The notes below the pieces were generated by a model that saw nothing but the letters and a program-made list of their open reading frames with translations, did no database searches and was not told the origin of the DNA. Of a stretch of 64,000 nt of DNA, positions 54,506 to 64,000 are shown one piece after another. Source of the DNA: Opeltia flavorubescens (Eukaryota > Ascomycota > Lecanoromycetes > Teloschistales > Teloschistaceae); contig KE546971.1 of assembly GCA_000442125.1 (NCBI GenBank), forward strand, positions 560,583-624,582. Direction: 5' to 3'. Each line of letters opens with the position of its first letter. Position 1 is the stretch's first letter. The position numbers and the translations under genes are program-made.

Positions 54506-55864
54506 TCACTCCCTTGCTTTACTGTGACTCAGCTCTTGTCGGATCAGTCTCGAGGCTTGTACGGCTAGCTGGGTATTTAATAAAACCCATGACTTATCTG
54601 ATGGACTGAGTGCCTGCATCCGTTGTGCCAGCTGGCTCTGAACTGCAGCAGTACACTTTAACTCATCCAGCCATACCGCGATACGCGGGCAGGGGACAAT
54701 CAAGGTCTCCATCCATGCAGCGTCTCGAGCTTCGCTCATCATATGTATTGCGCCAATCATCGGAGTTCGGCCGGAAAATGCAAATGTATGGGCATCAACA
54801 GATACACCTTCAGCCCGAAGCCATTTGCGCGCCGTTCGATGATTACCAAGCAGATACCGGGTACCGTAATTGAGGACCAGCAGCACGACTAGACTGATAC
54901 CATCGATACCTTTCTGGGCTGCAACGAACGTCATGGCTATTAGCTGCACTATGTGGGCGAAGCGGAAGTAAGCCATGTGCATCCGAGTTGCCGCTGGCGC
55001 GGCCAGCATTGTTTTGTTCAGCAGCCAATCGATTACGCCGCGGTCTCCAATATACAAGCACCATGTCGAAGCATTCTCATGTACGGCGCTCAACATACAC
55101 GCTTCATGGTTCTCGTTGTTCTCGAGATATCCTTTTGGTCGCTTCGTGCGTAGAAGGCGACAGACGAGCTTGGACAAGACACCGTTAGAAACGATAGCCG
55201 CACTACCAAAGGCTCCTAGGAAGCACAGTGTTACTACGATACCCATCAAGGATATCCAATAAGCAAAACCAGAGACTGTACGTGCAATTTCCTTCGACAC
55301 GCAGTTTTGTTTGCTACGAACGGAACCCGTCCGATTTACACGAATGACGTGTAGCTCTTGACGACGGCTGAAGACTGGCTTAATCGTTACATTCCCACGA
55401 TTGTTTTGCAAGGGAGTATCGAGGAGTACCCCTCCCGGTAATTCACCTGGATCCGCTAACACTTTTTCAGGCATTTTCACAATCTTTGGTCGTTTACTCA
55501 ACGCGCAATCAGTGATGATAGAAGCAGCTGACCCATTCGCACGAGTGAAGACGCTACCCCAATTGACGTCCCAGATCCTGTAGTTCGACTCGCTTTTGGC
55601 ATTGACTCTATCGCAAAAATTTGGGACCCCCTCGAGCAGTCTCGATATTGCGTGAAGATATCCGAGTCGTGGAAACAGGCCTACTTTCAGATGACCAGCG
55701 AGAGCAAGCTCGCCTACCAGGCGATGTTCGTCGTCATGATTAGCCAGGTGAGAAGCCAGAGGGACCAGGGCTGACCACTCAGTGATGATAGGAGGGATAT
55801 TGGGTATCGAGATGAGCGGTGACAGGCCCAATGTGCCTGCACCGCCAGAATAGCCGGGTATCAT
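54506..55864 (-). CDS. Fungal membrane protein, unknown function
   Basis: From the ATG at 55864 the frame encodes 452 residues. The frame stays open upstream to about 55990, but no ATG occurs there, so either 55864 is the start or a short 5' exon is missing. The N-terminal half is mostly hydrophilic, with PLISIPNIPPIITEWSALVP and a leucine-rich HLVGELALAGHLKVGLFP-like stretch. Two hydrophobic segments follow: FAYWISLMGIVVTLCFLGAF at about 220 and FAHIVQLIAMTFVAAQ with GISLVVLLVLNYGTRYLLG at about 310-350. The C-terminal 100 residues are soluble. I recall similar uncharacterised proteins beside HET genes in ascomycetes, but cannot name a family. It diverges from the HET gene across under 600 bp. 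Confidence 0.68.
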   Translation of the reverse strand: MIPGYSGGAGTLGLSPLISIPNIPPIITEWSALVPLASHLANHDDEHRLVGELALAGHLKVGLFPRLGYLHAISRLLEGVPNFCDRVNAKSESNYRIWDVNWGSVFTRANGSAASIITDCALSKRPKIVKMPEKVLADPGELPGGVLLDTPLQNNRGNVTIKPVFSRRQELHVIRVNRTGSVRSKQNCVSKEIARTVSGFAYWISLMGIVVTLCFLGAFGSAAIVSNGVLSKLVCRLLRTKRPKGYLENNENHEACMLSAVHENASTWCLYIGDRGVIDWLLNKTMLAAPAATRMHMAYFRFAHIVQLIAMTFVAAQKGIDGISLVVLLVLNYGTRYLLGNHRTARKWLRAEGVSVDAHTFAFSGRTPMIGAIHMMSEARDAAWMETLIVPCPRIAVWLDELKCTAAVQSQLAQRMQALSPSDKSWVLLNTQLAVQASRLIRQELSHSKARE

Positions 55865-56449
55865 TTTCGGTAATGATCCCACGCTTTGGAAAAGTCTCGG
55901 TGATCCCCTTTTTATCAAATCGTTTTCTGAACAGGCTGAATCTGAGAGGCGCGACTCGCTGCCTTGTGCGACACATATCTTGATATCTCACCACGTCAAT
56001 GTTCTGCGGTAGCTAGCAATAGGTGGGTCCATTGTACTCGAAAAGATTCTGGTTCAAAGCACTGCCCCTTCCAAGTTGGAATGAATCTTTCAACGTCATG
56101 ATCCCCTAGCCTTCTAAAGATCAAGTAGCCTGGTTGTGTGACGGTGATGGATTAAGCACTACTGTAATCGGCATATCGGCTTCTCTGATCACAATGTTCA
56201 AGAGCATGCTCTCGCAGAAACAAGATGCTGAGCAGTGGCTTCGTGACAATTTGCCAGGCAATGAGGCAATATGGGCTTGTCCAATGATATGCAAGCCTCG
56301 GTACGGCTCTGAGGCTTCAAACGCTGACCTAACGTAATATCCAGGCAGCCAGGCGCTTTCATCAAATCTGAATCGGGCGTCTCGCTCAATACCCTTGTCA
56401 TTTTGTCGTCATCTTCTCTCCAACACTACCTGGAAGTCGAAGAACATGA
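55865..56449. promoter_or_regulatory. Divergent intergenic region, membrane protein / HET gene
   Basis: Shared upstream region of the two genes. It may hide a 5' exon of the minus-strand gene; I could not identify one. Confidence 0.4.
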
Positions 56450-58894
56450 ATGGCCAAATTCGGAAACTACACTGTGGATTTCTCTGAAGTATGCCATGAT
56501 ACCCCTGATTTCCAGAGAATAAAGCATCAATTGAGCAATGATTCTTTCAAAGACGACATTCAGGTGTCTGGGGGACGTCCTTACCCATTCAGCTGTCTGA
56601 GTCTCGAATATTCAGCGGACGACGGAGTGCATCATTTCTACTCAAAGGAGCAACAACAATTGCATCAAGAATCATTCTGCCAAAAATTATACGACGCGGT
56701 CATCGATCCCAAAGATCACCTTTCGCGTTTGGACTCCCTCTTCTCTCAGATCATCACATGTAATTTCATTGAATTTGATAAACCAGAGAAGGTCGTTGCA
56801 GAAACGTTTCATTTGCTGAATCGGCTTCCTGCGAATCCTGTGAAATTACCTGATGCACATTTAGCTCATGACTATGCATACACTACTGGCTGCTCGTCTA
56901 GTCAGGCAGAATCAGATACGGCTAGCTGGGATAATTTACAGGTCGTTTCTCACGTCAGTATCAACGTTATACGCGTGGCTCTTATGGTGGCTATGTATGG
57001 CACAACGGCGAGTAGTAGCCTATTAGGTGAGTTCATCGACACCACAGCTAAACTAATAAGCACTGCATCTCGATTGGCTGGATTATCCACTCGAGATGAT
57101 GAGAGATATCGCTGGTTCCTGGTGCGTGCATTCTTATGGAGCTCTTGGCAACGCAGCAACATGCTGTATTTCTATAGTAGAGTCGGTGCACACGTACAGC
57201 TCGGTTTCGACGACAGCGCAGGACATGATGTAGTTCGCCGCGGTTTCTACCCTATGGCCGGTATGTCAATACAAGAAATGTCGAAGCGCTTCACAAGCGT
57301 AGAAAAGCCAGCTTACATGTGTGGATGGGCCTTCGAGCTGATTCGCACTGATCCGTGTGCTATTGGGCTTGATTTCAGGAACTTCTTCCAACGATTCTTA
57401 GCTGCGTTTGAAGGTCGGGAAGGTCGTTGCATATCTAACCAACAGAATTCTTGCAAAGGTGACGCGCCTGACACTTGTCAAAGATTCAGAGGCATGAAGA
57501 TTGAGAACCAATCTGCACACGACGATGATTGTGGTGAAGATTGTGGTAGATTGATATGGAATAAATCTTCGTATATAGCCATTGCTGGTGCAAGAGCTGT
57601 CGCTCTCGACGAAAGTATTGACCAGGACCAGCTAACATATTGTCAAGCATCAGACCGAACCCTCGCAATCTCGCACGTTTGGAGTCACGGCCAAGGTGGG
57701 CGACCCGAGGAGGGGCATGGCCTCAATCATTGTCTACATCGTCGCTATGTATCGCTTGCAAAGTCATTGGGTTGCGATTCCTACTGGATGGACACCCCCT
57801 GTATTCCTGAAGACCACAAGCTTCGGCGAGAAGCTATTCTCAAAATCAACGAGATCTTCGAAAACAGTAAAGCTACCTTGGTATGTGACAGGGACCTCAT
57901 GAGTATCGATGCAACGGATCTCTCGGTGGCGACCAGGGAAACTATACTTGTGACTGCGATGGTCTGCGACTGGAACTTGAGAGCCTGGACTTTCCTGGAA
58001 GCTGTGAGAGGACGACGTAATGTATACATCCTGTGCAAGGATAATATCATTGTCTCTCTCCGGGAAACGACCGAGATAGTGTACCGCAAAGGGCGCATAG
58101 ACCTTGTAATACTCTTGCTCACCGCGCCTCATCTGCAACCCGTACGCTTTGGCAGAGAAATTAAAACAGTGGGGAATGCGTTTGTCAGCGGTTTTATGAC
58201 CATCGAGACCGGCTCGAGTCTACTTAGTCACCGCGAAGCTTCGAGACCCGGCGACGACATAGTCATCTGGAGCCTCTTACTAGATGATAAAGTTTACAAC
58301 AAAGCCGAAGAATTCTGGCGGAGCAAGGTAGGGCAAAGCATCTTTACCAGCTTCCTTATGTCCAGTGCACCGCGCCTGAAGATGAAAGGATTCAGATGGG
58401 CCCCAAGCTCCCCGACGGCGCAACTCCTAGCGGACCAATCCAACGGATCAAAACATCGCCTACTGGCATATGACGGCAATGATAGTTCCTCAGGACTTAT
58501 TACTAAAGATGGTTATAGAGCGTCGTGGCTCATGTACGACTTCACAGGAGGCGCGAGCGGGTCCGATTTTGTGTCTTCCAAGATGAAGATCGAAATGGAG
58601 CCTGTAGAGCCGGAGTGCCAGGTTAACCTCAACCAGATTCGCCAGAAGTATCTCCGTTGGTATCTTTGGGGAGCGTTGCTTCAGCCGATTGCCAGTCAGA
58701 CATTCAACGATCCCGTCGTGCATAGAAGCGACGCTGGGAGGACGCTGGTTGCAGTTGTCGCGACTAATAGAAGATGGACCTGGCCTGGTGAGAAGGACAA
58801 GCGTCTGTTCTGGAAGTGGCGTGGTGTGTATGAATGGGATATGTCCGAGCCTCTACCAGGATTCGCCACAATTGAAAATATCTATATCATCTGA
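56450..58894 (+). CDS. HET-domain protein (heterokaryon-incompatibility-like)
   Basis: An intronless frame of 814 residues. The HET block lies near residues 403-485: DRTLAISHVWSHGQGGRPEE, GLNHCLHRRY, LGCDSYWMDTPCIPEDHKL and SKATLVCDRDLM. In the family this region is TIR-like in fold and triggers cell death when non-self is recognised, but most HET genes have no tested allelic partner. The first 400 residues are not recognised and contain a Cys/Asp-rich piece (DDDCGEDCGRLIW). After the HET part comes RAWTFLEAVRGRRNVYILCK, also usual for these proteins. The C-terminus has no NACHT or WD repeats. An overlapping ATG four bases upstream opens a different frame. The divergent membrane-protein gene could be a functional partner, but nothing in the sequence proves it. 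Confidence 0.85.
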   Translation: MAKFGNYTVDFSEVCHDTPDFQRIKHQLSNDSFKDDIQVSGGRPYPFSCLSLEYSADDGVHHFYSKEQQQLHQESFCQKLYDAVIDPKDHLSRLDSLFSQIITCNFIEFDKPEKVVAETFHLLNRLPANPVKLPDAHLAHDYAYTTGCSSSQAESDTASWDNLQVVSHVSINVIRVALMVAMYGTTASSSLLGEFIDTTAKLISTASRLAGLSTRDDERYRWFLVRAFLWSSWQRSNMLYFYSRVGAHVQLGFDDSAGHDVVRRGFYPMAGMSIQEMSKRFTSVEKPAYMCGWAFELIRTDPCAIGLDFRNFFQRFLAAFEGREGRCISNQQNSCKGDAPDTCQRFRGMKIENQSAHDDDCGEDCGRLIWNKSSYIAIAGARAVALDESIDQDQLTYCQASDRTLAISHVWSHGQGGRPEEGHGLNHCLHRRYVSLAKSLGCDSYWMDTPCIPEDHKLRREAILKINEIFENSKATLVCDRDLMSIDATDLSVATRETILVTAMVCDWNLRAWTFLEAVRGRRNVYILCKDNIIVSLRETTEIVYRKGRIDLVILLLTAPHLQPVRFGREIKTVGNAFVSGFMTIETGSSLLSHREASRPGDDIVIWSLLLDDKVYNKAEEFWRSKVGQSIFTSFLMSSAPRLKMKGFRWAPSSPTAQLLADQSNGSKHRLLAYDGNDSSSGLITKDGYRASWLMYDFTGGASGSDFVSSKMKIEMEPVEPECQVNLNQIRQKYLRWYLWGALLQPIASQTFNDPVVHRSDAGRTLVAVVATNRRWTWPGEKDKRLFWKWRGVYEWDMSEPLPGFATIENIYII

Positions 58895-59681
58895 TATTGG
58901 AGTTTTGTTACCCGATTGGGGCTGATAAGAAAAATTTGGGATATGGGGAACCGCATTCAGCTCTACCCTTTGGCAGTGGGAAATCAGCAATATGGAGTTC
59001 GATATTCTCCTGGAGAAACTGTCAAGGATTCGAATGATTAGGAAACAGCTAAGTGCTTCTTGATGTTTAATGAATAGCGGAGTTATTCGGCAAAACGAAT
59101 AGTATGCGAGATGGTGATCTAACCTGGATATTTTAACCTCGAGGTCGTTGATGTTGATACTTGTACAAACAATGCAAGCCTATCATATATGATTGCGGAG
59201 CTTCCACAAATATCCTACATTCTTTCCCTAGGATCATTATGACCCATGTTTCCTTTGTGGCAATAGGTACTACAATACCGTGGATGTCATATCAAGACCA
59301 CGACTTCCCATGCTGAGGCCGCGATAACGAACCAGACATGTCGTCCGAACGACTCAACGATGGTGGACGATTTGCCAAGCCACACGTGCGTTGCTGCTAA
59401 TTTAGTGCCTCTAGAAGAATTCTAGCGCATATTCGATCTATGCGCCTCCAGCCTCCACTCCCCCATATCACCTCCGCCCGCATAATGATCTCAGAGATTC
59501 GATAACCCTCGGAAATCATGGCGATGCCCTTAAATGATAAACAACTCAACTGTAGTGATGCTTTCTGCATACCCTCATGACCTCAACGGAAGCCATCACG
59601 AGGTTTGACGTCATTCTCCAAAAAGTTTGTGGTCCTTAGGCTCCTACCGTTCGCTTTCGCCGCCCGCTTCCAACTCGACAC
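58895..59681. other. Intergenic, HET gene to ADP1
   Basis: Both flanking genes are on the plus strand. A plus-strand frame overlapping the ADP1 start is a shadow. No repeat or RNA gene is seen. Confidence 0.5.
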
Positions 59682-62600
59682 ATGCACCTCTCGTGGTCTG
59701 CCCTTGGGGCGGCTCTGTTTCTCAGATGGATATCAATTTCAAATGCGTACAGGAACTACTCAGACTCCGGCTTGGTTCAATCCCCATTCTCTATCCAAGG
59801 CGACCGTCCGGATAATTGCCCACCATGCTTCAACTGCAATCTTGAGGCTTTTCAGTGCGCCCAATTCGGAGGATGCAACAAATACAACGGCAAATGCTCT
59901 TGTCCAGCTGGATTTGGCAGTGATGACTGCTCCGAACCCTTATGCGGTTCACTGGCCCACGGCAAGAACAGGCCTATACGCCAGGGTGGCGACTGTGACT
60001 GTGAGGAGGGCTGGGGCGGTATCAACTGCAACGTATGCGAGACGGATAATGCCTGCGATGCTTTGATGCCCGAGGGAAAAGATGGCATTTGCTACAAACA
60101 AGGCATTGTGGTCAAGGAGAACCATCAGATGTGTGATGTGACCAACAGGAAGATACTGGACCAGCTGAAAGAGAAGAAACCACAGATCACTTTTGCTTGT
60201 AATGCTGAACAAGGAACATGTAATTTCCAGTGTAAGATCATCCATCCATGTGAAGAAAGTGGCATGCTGACACTTTCCAGTTTGGGTTGGAAAGGTTGAA
60301 TCCTTTTACTGTGACCTTGATACCTGTGAGTTCAGTCACAAATCAGACTACGACAAGAACACAACTCGATACGCATGCGAAAACATCAGATGCGCTTGTG
60401 TTCCAGGTCGAATGCTTTGCGGAGAAGAAGGCTCAATCGACATTGGCGAGTTCCTGAAAGAAGAGATCAAGGGGCCCGCCTCCCTTTCTTCCAAATCTAC
60501 TGAAGGAGGTAGTCCAACGGATGGCAGCAAATTTGAGGAGCCAGCAATGAACAACCTAATCAAGTCAGTCTTCGGGGATGAGAGTATTACTTTAAAGTGC
60601 CATTCAGGTGAATGCCTCTACAGGACCGACATACCAGGCTATACGCGGCCAGTCAAAGAAATCAACACTCCACTTATCGCAGGGGTCATAGCTGGATGTG
60701 CTCTATTTGTCGTTCTGGTCATCTTACTGGTCTGGGTGTTGTCAAGACGATCCTTCAAAATTGGTAGTATTCACTTGTCGGACGATTCAGACGATGAGAT
60801 CGACCGTCTGATGGCTGAGCATAAGCCTGCATCTCTTCAATTCGAGAATGTGTCATATTCGTTGAACGAGAAGCAAATACTGTCAGGAGTACAAGGTATT
60901 GCCCTTCCTGGTCAGCTTATGGCCATCATGGGCGCCTCCGGAGCAGGAAAGACAACTTTCTTGGATATCTTGGCTCGAAAGAATAAGCGAGGCACGACAA
61001 CCGGCAATTTCTACGTCAATGGAGAAAAGATATTGGATAATGAATACCGCAGCGTGATTGGATTTGTGGATCAGGATGATACCATGCTGCCCACGCTTAC
61101 CGTCCATGAGACCATCATGACAAGTGCCCTTCTTCGGTTACCTCGGGATATGGGTAGGCCAGCAAAAGAACAGCGAGTGTATGAGGTTGAAAAGCAGCTC
61201 GGAATATACGGCATTAAAGACCAGCTTATCGGATCCGAAGAAGGCAAAGGCCGTGGAATCTCTGGTGGTGAAAAGAGACGAGTTGGGATCGCATGTGAAC
61301 TTGTTACCAGTCCAAGCATTTTGTTTCTCGACGAGCCTACAAGTGGTCTGGATGCCTTCAATGCGTTCAACGTCGTCGAATGCCTGGTCACACTTGCACG
61401 AACCTATAATCGGACTATCATCTTTACGATCCATCAACCTCGCTCAAACATCGTTGCCCTATTTGATCATCTGGTCCTACTTGCAAAAGGTCGAACAGTG
61501 TATTCAGGGCCATTCTCGAGGTGTCAGCGCTATTTCGACCGCATTGGGTATCCCTGTCCTGCGGGCTTCAACATCGCCGACTACCTGGTGGATCTCACCA
61601 TGCATGTCGAAACTGCTCATTCCTCAGTCGGAGAAAGGGAGCAAGCAGCATCCGACATTGGAACCCGGACTGTCAACAGTAGTGTTCGTGCCATCAAGTC
61701 GATTGCTAGCACGTCGAACGTAAGCGTTGACAACAGCAGCTATGGTAGCTACAGCGAGCCAAACCAGAGACCCAGGAACAAAAGAAAGCAATCGCTCAAG
61801 CAAGAGCAGGATCGAAAGTTGTACACACGCAAGAAAAGCACAGGTGGTGACGAGCCACTTACTCCTCGGACCGACGACGAAGCTTCGGATGGGAATGAGA
61901 ATCGCGGCAGCAATCACGAGTGGTTGCGTGTCTCTCGACAGCAAGGGCAGGGACCGATGTCGTCTCAGATGATGAATGATCCACACCAACTCCCTCCGCC
62001 TGCCTACAGTAATGCAGGGTTGGACGACTTGGTAGGACAATACGAGCGATCAGATGTGGGCAAGTCGCTCCGTGACGACATTGATGCAGCGGTCAAGAGT
62101 TCGAATGTTTCCAATGGCCACCCGAACGGACATGTCAACGGCATGGTGGGCACGATGAAGACCTACAGGCGGATCGGCTGGCTGAGCCAGTTCGCCATAC
62201 TTTCGAAAAGGACGTGGAGAAATCTCTACAGGAATCCAATGCTGATGCTGACACACTACGCTATCGCTATCCTCCTCGCCGTCCTTTCAGGCTTTCTCTT
62301 CTATGGCTTGACCGATGATATCAAAGGCTTCCAGAACCGGCTCGGCCTTTTCTTTTTCGTACTGGCTCTATTCGGTTTCAGCACCTTGACGAGTCTTACA
62401 GTATTCTCTTCGGAACGACTGTTATTTGTTAGGGAAAGAGCGAACGGGTACTATGCCCCAATCACCTACTTTGCAGCCAAGGTCGTCTTTGACATTGTTC
62501 CGCTACGTCTCATCCCACCAATCATCATGGGAGCCATTGTATATCCAATGACTGGTCTGGTTCCAGATTGGCCGGAGTTCCTCAAGTTCATACTAATTCT

Positions 62601-63065
62601 AGTTCTCTTCAACCTTGCGGCAGCAGCTATCTGTCTATTCATTGGCATAGTCTTCAGGGATGGCGGCGTCGCCAATCTCATTGGAAGTTTGGTTATGCTG
62701 TTCAGTCTGCTTTTTGCCGGTCTACTACTTAATCATGATGCGATACCCAAGCCAGCACTCTGGCTGCAATCAGTAAGTCGCTACATCGCTTGAATGTAAT
62801 ACAAGGTAGAAAACTGACGGCGTTTTAGCTTTCTATTTTCCACTACGGATTCGAGGCTCTCATTGTCAATGAGGTCACGTATCTCACATTGATCGACCAC
62901 AAGTACGGCCTCGATATTGAAGTGCCTGGTGCGTCGATCCTGAGTGCTTTTGGTTTCGATGTCGGTGCACTTTGGACCGATGTTATCGGGCTCGCCATTT
63001 TCTCCGGTGCTTTCATCGTTGTCGCATATGTTGCGATGCACCTACTTCTTGTTGAGAAACGTTAA
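59682..63065 (+). CDS. ADP1: ABCG-type transporter with EGF-like ectodomain (ADP1 family)
   Basis: Three exons (59682-60231, 60281-62772, 62829-63065; introns of 49 and 56 bp) give 1092 residues. A signal peptide ([16 protein letters not shown]) leads into a Cys-rich lumenal domain, with [40 protein letters not shown] and [16 protein letters not shown] as EGF-like units. A first helix lies near residue 335 ([20 protein letters not shown]). The nucleotide-binding domain follows, with Walker [10 protein letters not shown] (about 400), signature ISGGEKRR (about 510) and Walker [13 protein letters not shown]. After a Ser-rich linker come the ABC2 membrane helices ([20 protein letters not shown] onward), ending [12 protein letters not shown]. 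Yeast Adp1 has the same plan and is an uncharacterised half-size ABC transporter. Without the third exon the protein would lack its last helix. Confidence 0.95.
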
Positions 63066-64000
63066 AATTAGTGTTCACGTATGTTTTTGATATCCTACCT
63101 GTATCCCATCAAGCGCTTGGAGTCTGGAGTTGCGGAAGGCTACGATATTGTAGTCTCTGGGCCACTGTATAAATCATCGGGTTCTTTGTACGTCGGCGCT
63201 TTGAATCATATACTATTGCATATCTTTTTGGATAGCCAGATTGTAGGGTTTCGCGACTGGCTCAGCTCCGAGCGCAGCGATGAAACCCGATGGTGGATGA
63301 GGCTGCAACACCGTTGGCCCGCAGCACTCCGGTGCCGCATCGCGCTGAAACATTTTGGGGTTGCATGATTAACATCATTCGATACAGAAGCGGCCAACCA
63401 TTAATCCTGCCGGAACCATACGCTCTTTGTCTCACCTTACGTCATCCAAGTTTTGGGCTCCATCAAAGAGTCTGGTAAGTTGCGACCCACAGCTATGGGT
63501 GCCAACATCTACAACAGACCACCTATTCCGAATCCCAATCTCGCATTGTTCCTGTTGCCGGTCAGCCAGCCGTTTTCCGTCTCTCTATGAGAACCATGTC
63601 GCTGTTATTGCATCATCTCCTTCATTCATCAATTTGCATCGCCTCGCTGAAGGATTTCACATTCCGTGCTTTTTTTTTATTCATAAGCACAGTCATCCGT
63701 TAGCATTCTTAGTTACTTTCCCATCACTCGATTCGTCACTACAAAGAAAATTAACAAGCCAATAGAATTTGACCACAGCAAATATGCGTCGACGCTTCCA
63801 CGGATTCTTCGGCATCTATTCTCAAATATTCGCCGTCGCTCTCGCTGCGATTGCTGTGCTTTTCAAATAAGCCTTCTCTTTCTCTTTTACTTCTTTGTCA
63901 GCTGTCTACTCAAGCGCGCGTGACGATACGTATAAGGAAAGCGAAAAGTGAGATCCATCCTCTTGGCGAAAATCTTGCCCGTCATTTCCGTCCGACCACC
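63066..64000. other. Right-edge region, no large gene seen
   Basis: Downstream flank of ADP1. The frames at 63081-63368 and 63427-63765 show no domain. The region ends at the window edge and may include the upstream part of a gene beyond it. Confidence 0.4.
63784..63870 (+). CDS. Possible 28-residue one-helix microprotein
   Basis: A very short open frame starting MRRRFHGFF and continuing with one hydrophobic segment (IFAVALAAIAVLF) to a single Lys before TAA. Three leading Arg plus one helix is a credible tail-anchored or inner-membrane microprotein. The ATG sits in an A-rich context (CAGCAAATATG), which is favourable. It could equally be chance or the first exon of a gene running out of the window. 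I know of no matching family. Confidence 0.22.
   Translation: MRRRFHGFFGIYSQIFAVALAAIAVLFK

Noticed and set aside
1-64000. tRNA genes, rRNA, CRISPR arrays, telomeric repeats and retroelement or virus-like coding remnants
   Set aside because: I looked for box-B-like GGTTCGAATCC strings, regular short repeats with spacers, TTAGGG arrays and reverse transcriptase, integrase or capsid motifs and found none. The GGTTCGATTAC string in the second S11 intron has no cloverleaf around it.

Overview
The window is chromosomal DNA of a filamentous ascomycete (Pezizomycotina). The signs are short spliceosomal introns of about 46-82 bp with GTAAGT/GTATGT-type donors and CTAAC/CTAAT-type branch sites, gene-dense mixed strands, and fungal families such as HET, sedolisin S53, Spc7, Tgl-type patatin lipase and Adp1-type ABC transporter. 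A leotiomycete is my best guess for the class, but this is weak inference. No rRNA, tRNA, CRISPR array or virus-derived element was recognised.

Layout. 1-5.2 kb: 3' part of an aldehyde dehydrogenase, a diverged 53-bp minisatellite, a DHA1-type MFS transporter (minus) and a four-exon 1-Cys peroxiredoxin (plus). 5.8-16.7 kb: a large Kelch/BTB protein, a patatin-type triacylglycerol lipase (minus) and six-exon SPT5 (minus). 17.4-23.1 kb: lineage-specific material, namely a small basic protein, a Cys-rich type I membrane protein and a probable secreted precursor with repeats and dibasic sites. 23.1-35.2 kb: kinetochore SPC7/KNL1 (minus), ribosomal protein uS17/S11, a Myb-like plus DUF7587-like protein (minus), a tiny two-exon NatC/LSm-like subunit easily missed by ORF length, and a PPZ-type phosphatase. 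35.2-37.2 kb is a gene-free, A/T-rich probable repeat relic. 37.2-45.3 kb: a glycosylated membrane protein, an F-box-like protein, a secreted sedolisin and COX10. 45.9-52.8 kb: a membrane-anchored ZZ/EF-hand protein, PRP17 and ERV14. 53.5-63.1 kb: a small secreted protein, a membrane protein facing a HET-domain gene, and the EGF-like/ABCG transporter ADP1. A 28-residue one-helix ORF lies near the right edge.

Most recognisable genes are conserved housekeeping functions (transcription elongation, splicing, kinetochore, ER export, ribosome, haem A synthesis, lipolysis). They are interspersed with fast-evolving genes (HET, DUF7587-like, secreted and membrane proteins). No biosynthetic gene cluster is evident. 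The most novel-looking item is the candidate repeat precursor at 21739-22486. Exon boundaries were deduced by hand from splice consensus, reading-frame continuity and remembered family conservation; they have not been tested against transcripts. Three ambiguous bases (n) lie at 26668, 35889 and 50056.
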